From assembly GCA_032207245.1 (NCBI GenBank), contig CM063510.1, positions 44,162,056-44,226,055 of the forward strand: DNA of 64,000 nucleotides, read 5' to 3'. Position 1 is the first letter of the stretch. The number at the start of each line of letters is the position of its first letter. The position numbers were made by a program, and so were the translations under genes. Under the pieces are notes generated by a model. The model was given only the letters and a program-made list of their open reading frames with translations, was not told the origin of the DNA and ran no database searches. Positions 60,313 through 64,000 of this stretch are shown here, in pieces. The stretch is from Pardosa pseudoannulata. Its lineage: Eukaryota; Arthropoda; Arachnida; Araneae; Lycosidae.

Positions 60313-62466
60313 TAGTCAAACCTGTTTATCTCGAAACCTGCTTATCTCGAAACCTGCTTATCTCGAAAACCTGCCTATGTCGAATTTTTTCAATTTTTCT
60401 ACATTTTCAATAAAGATTTAACGTATCTTCCAAACCTATCTCAAATTATGTTTTTCCCAAAACCTGTCTATCTCGAATTTTCATAAGAAACACAACATTC
60501 CAGTTTAGAGCCTTATTGTGTTGACAACCGCACATGTTCGCATTTCCAGGAAATACACTTCTAGTTTTCTCTCTTGGGAGGGTTATTTGATCAGGGACAG
60601 GATTGGAATTGGACTAAAAACGGGTTCTCTGCTCTGGAATAATAAGGGATGGGGGTTGAGGAGAGGGGAATAGGAGACGAGAAAAATTTCTTTTTGGAAA
60701 TAGAACTGGTTCTCAGTCTATAGCTGATGACTAAAGTATCATCTCGAATCTTGCTGTCTCAATTTTAGAGCTAAAAATGGCAGATGTTAAAAGAAAATTG
60801 AATCTTTTAACCATAAAAAAATGGAAATTCTGTCTTTTTTGAAGGAAAACCCTTCTATGAAGACAAAGTATAGTTGCCGCTATATTTGGAATTCAACCCA
60901 GTACTCTTTCCACTATCATGAAAAACAAAGATATCGTACAAAAGAACTTCGAAAATGGCTGCAAAACAATGATAAAGAGCAGTGGATGCTCTTTTCCTGA
61001 TGTGGGCAAATGCATTAGAAAATTGTTCAAACAATATTATGGAGAAGGAGTTCCTATAAGCAGCTTAATGCTTAAAAAAAAAAAGCTGAAGACTTTGCTA
61101 AAGTACCCTGACTTGATGGTTTCAAAGCAAGTAATGGTTGACTTGAAAGCTTTAAAATGAGGAATGGCATTGTCTTCCGAAAACTTTGTGGAGAAAGCGG
61201 ATCTGTGCCAATAAGTGACATCGATGATTGGCTTAAAAATTTCTTATCTTTACTGGAGGGATATGATACAGCTGATATCTTTAACGGCGATGAAATTGGC
61301 CTTTTTTTCAATGTTTGCCGAATAAAACAGCAATTTTTAAAGGAGACGAATGCAAAGGGGTCAAACAGAGTAAAGTGTGTGTGACTATACTTCTAGCTGC
61401 GAATCAAAATGGCACTGAAAAACTTTCGCCAGTAATGATTGGTTGTTTAGCCAATCCAAGATATTTTTCAAAAGTGGAATATTTTCTGATTGTTTATAAA
61501 TCAAATAAAAATCTTGGATGACCAGCGAAATTTTTAACGAGTGGTTGAAGAAAACGATACATCTATGGGATTGAAAAAAAGAAAAATTCTTCTCTTCATT
61601 TATAACTACGGTTCCCAAGAATCTTATCACAACGAAAAATGTTACGGTAGAATTCCTACCCCCGAATACAACTTTGAAATTTCAGCCTTTAGATCAAGGC
61701 ATCATTCAGAGTTTTAAAGCTGAATATCGCAAAGAACTTGTTCAAAAACTCATTAGTACGATTATGGATGGAGAAAAACTTCAAAGCATAACAGTTTTCA
61801 ATGCAAGGGAGATGGCAGGTTATGGAAGCTGTGTTATGGAAAAAAAACTGTAAAAAAATCTTTTAAAAAAGTTAGATTCGAGCAATCATGCACACTCGGA
61901 GAACAACATCTAAAAGAAACCGAAGAGCACTCGACCAAGGAAACTGATGAAAACCCGAAGGAATGGATGATTATCAGACAGAAACTGAATACTGACATTT
62001 CATTTAAAGATTTTATAGAAGTAGATGAATCAGTGGTAACAAGAGGAACATTATTAACTTATTCCAAAATTTTAGAAAACGTTCGGGGAACTTCTGTTGA
62101 TGAAGAGGATCATGTCAAAGAGGACAACTTTGAGGTAAAAAGAGTTGTTACGCTAAAAAAAGCAGAAAAAGCCTTTGGAACTCTAAGAATTTTTCTTGAA
62201 TCCCAAGAAAATATCGATCAGGATTGTTTCACCACTGTGTCAAAACTACAAAAAATTGTCGTCTAAAAAAGTTTTGCATCAGAAACTCCTAACGGATTAC
62301 TTTCTGTAAGGTATGTAAATGAAACCAAAAGTACTTCAAATTTTCAATCTTGTGTATTGTGTAAAGAAATTTTCTTAGTCTGTTGTCATAAACCCTGTTC
62401 ATCTCGAAACCTGTTTATCGTGATTTTTTTTCCTTCCAAGAGATTCCAGATAGATAGGTTTAACTG
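60313..62466 (+). mobile_element. Tigger-like (pogo) DNA transposon
   Basis: Flanked by TA (60311-60312 and 62467-62468). The terminal inverted repeats are TAGTCAAACCTGTTTATCT and CAGTTAAACCTATCTATCT (16 of 19). Subterminal arrays of ACCTGYTTATCTCGAA occur at the left (four units from about 60321, another at about 60462) and right (62392-62422). The interior holds a broken Tigger transposase. Confidence 0.88.
60779..62265 (+). pseudogene. Tigger transposase, frameshifted
   Basis: This is the mobilising enzyme of the element. Starting at 60779 (MADVKRKLNLLT), it has the CENP-B-type helix-turn-helix with FGIQPSTLSTIMKNKDIVQK in a second frame. The DDE domain includes ADIFNGDEIGLFFNVC (first Asp region), TILLAANQNGTEKLSPVMIG and KILLFIYNYGSQ, where the usual second Asp (LxDN) reads IYN. 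NTTLKFQPLDQGIIQSFKAE holds the third acidic residue. A C-terminal remnant lies at 61967-62265. Frame changes at about 60815, 61150, 61320, 61520 and 61590 disable it. Confidence 0.88.
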
Positions 62467-62468
62467 TA

Positions 62469-64000
62469 TATATATTATTTATACATATGATAATATTGTT
62501 GAGAATGTGGATATCCATGAATATCCATTTGGTATCAGAAGGTTAGTGAAAATAAGAACAGTGTCTAACTACAATTGTTTGAATCATTTATGAATGTTTT
62601 GTATATTGTTTTGTTGTTTATCCTCGAACTCAATGTGTTACATTTTGTACAGTTATGTTTTATGCTCCGTGTACTATGTTTTATTTTTGTAGTATAATTT
62701 AGTTGCATTTTTGTGGCAACACTTTTTGTAGTTTATTTAAGAAGGAGAACTATTTGTGAGTGATGGCCGCACGTTGCTGCTGGCATTATGATTATTAAAA
62801 TAAGTTTAAAGACAAATGTTATTGTCTACGTTTTTTGTTTGTATTATTGGTCCGCGTCGACAACAATAACAATTAAAATTTATTAAGAAAGAACTGACCG
62901 TGTCACTGGGGAAAGCGAGCGAGGGAAGTCCAACGTGACGAAAAGCGAATACTTAACGGCATAGACAATATGCTTAGCGGTTGCTCATCTCCGGCGGAAA
63001 AAATGGAGAGAAACGCGTGACATGACGTCAGTTGCGTCTTCTTTGGATTGGCTGTAGAAATTCCCGCTCTCAGATGATTCACCTTGCTACAATATTAATA
63101 ATATTTTATTTCATTTGTTTTCACATAACTAAATCTTTTTGTAAAAAAAAGAGTTAAAATAATTAATACAGCAAATATAAATTATTGCAATAGGATTTAT
63201 GATTTGTAAACTGTTTAACTGTAGGGTTGTATTATCAAAGTATTATCAAGTATTATATTAGCAAGTATTATCAAATTCTACACTGAAGTTCTTTCTAGTT
63301 GGTCTCTTTTATATATAAGTATTATTCCGAACAAAGTACATCCTTTACATCCTGTACATCCTTTGTTTTCTGTAGTAAAGGCTATATTCTTAAACTATCG
63401 GCAATTTTTTATCGTACTTTTTTACATCTTTGCTCATTTTACTGACTTTTTTCTGGAAAATTTGCTATTTTCTTTTTCATAAAGCATTTCTTTTCTTCCT
63501 TGTAAAATATTTGTATTGTTTTATATATCTAGTAGTCAAGAAATATATTGTGCAAATTTATTTCTGAAATAACTAAAAATTATATTTTGTGAAGATATCT
63601 TGAAGAAAAGGGATTTAGGAGCTTTTAGAATATCTTTAAGGACTGAGATTGAGAAAGAAAACAATACTAAGTAAATGTGTTACAGACAAAACTAAACACT
63701 CAACGATTGTTTCTATATTTTTGTGGAAATCAAAATATTTAGTAAATATTCTTGGACATATTAAAAGGATGTACAAATGAATATTAACGTAATCTTTAAC
63801 TACTGTAGGTGTATTTTCAAAAATACAATTATCTCCGTTTATTCATTTAAATAAATTTTAACTAGCTTATAAAATTATAAATAATCTTGAAGGCATGCTA
63901 CAGTTAGGTACTGGTCAATTATGATTAAGAGGGATAAAAATGCTTAGGAGAGAAATCTACAAGACTGCTCAATTTCAGGTATAGGTTAAAATAAAAACCT
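62469..64000. other. Right-edge intergenic DNA, promoter-like GC island
   Basis: No gene supported. A part near 62570-62880 looks LTR-like (TATTTAAG box near 62736, TG- and CA-ended candidates) but has no proven ends. 62880-63075 is clearly GC-richer and contains a perfect CRE TGACGTCA (63023-63030) and an inverted CCAAT (ATTGG, about 63047-63051), so it could be a promoter. The last 0.9 kb is AT-rich. Confidence 0.4.

Overview
The window is AT-rich arthropod nuclear DNA. I lean towards a chelicerate such as a spider because of the transposon mix, but the sequence alone does not prove it. It has long introns, GT-AG splice sites, TA and CA microsatellites, and a heavy load of class I and class II transposable elements. 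I found two host genes, both on the minus strand. The 5' end of OGT (nucleocytoplasmic O-GlcNAc transferase; four coding exons, 151-3111) continues off the left edge. A complete five-exon NDUFS4 (mitochondrial complex I accessory subunit) lies at 40450-47930. Almost every other open reading frame belongs to a mobile element or its debris.

Left part (3.4-16.3 kb). A LINE 3' end is followed by a complete BEL/Pao LTR retrotransposon (4129-10420, minus, 5-bp target duplication CTGGT). Next come a second BEL/Pao arrangement (pol tail, LTR, gag-pro; 11182-13906, plus) and the 3' LTR of a further element.

Middle-left (16.3-27 kb). A segment of about 0.85 kb exists in two diverged copies. Copy A was split by a pogo/Tigger-type transposon and copy B by a solo LTR, so each copy serves as the empty-site control for the other. 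The rest is AT-rich DNA with degraded BEL and hAT-like remnants, one near-perfect palindrome and an A58 tract.

Middle (27-37.2 kb). Two hAT transposons sit here. The first (27092-34314) contains two later insertions. One is a 1.77-kb element with short terminal inverted repeats carrying a THAP zinc-finger exon and an opposite-strand exon. The other is a Ty3/gypsy element whose protease/RT half is inverted relative to its integrase half, although its LTRs and target duplication are intact. The second hAT (34614-37183) has a perfect 8-bp duplication and holds a 133-bp hairpin MITE.

Right part (48.2-62.5 kb). One LINE of the R1/jockey type (minus) is spread over 48.2-60.2 kb. It was interrupted by a unit of about 0.2 kb, which was in turn interrupted by a 6.04-kb Ty1/copia element (48824-54863) with LTRs about 99% identical and a half-tRNA(iMet)-type primer site. 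A separate 548-bp insertion splits the LINE endonuclease domain. A Tigger-like transposon (60313-62466) follows.

Within the elements the genes form the usual cassettes: gag, protease, RT/RNase H and integrase for the LTR elements, ORF1 plus EN/RT/RNase H for the LINE, and a single transposase for the DNA transposons. Most are broken by frameshifts or stops. I saw no tRNA gene, rRNA gene or CRISPR array.
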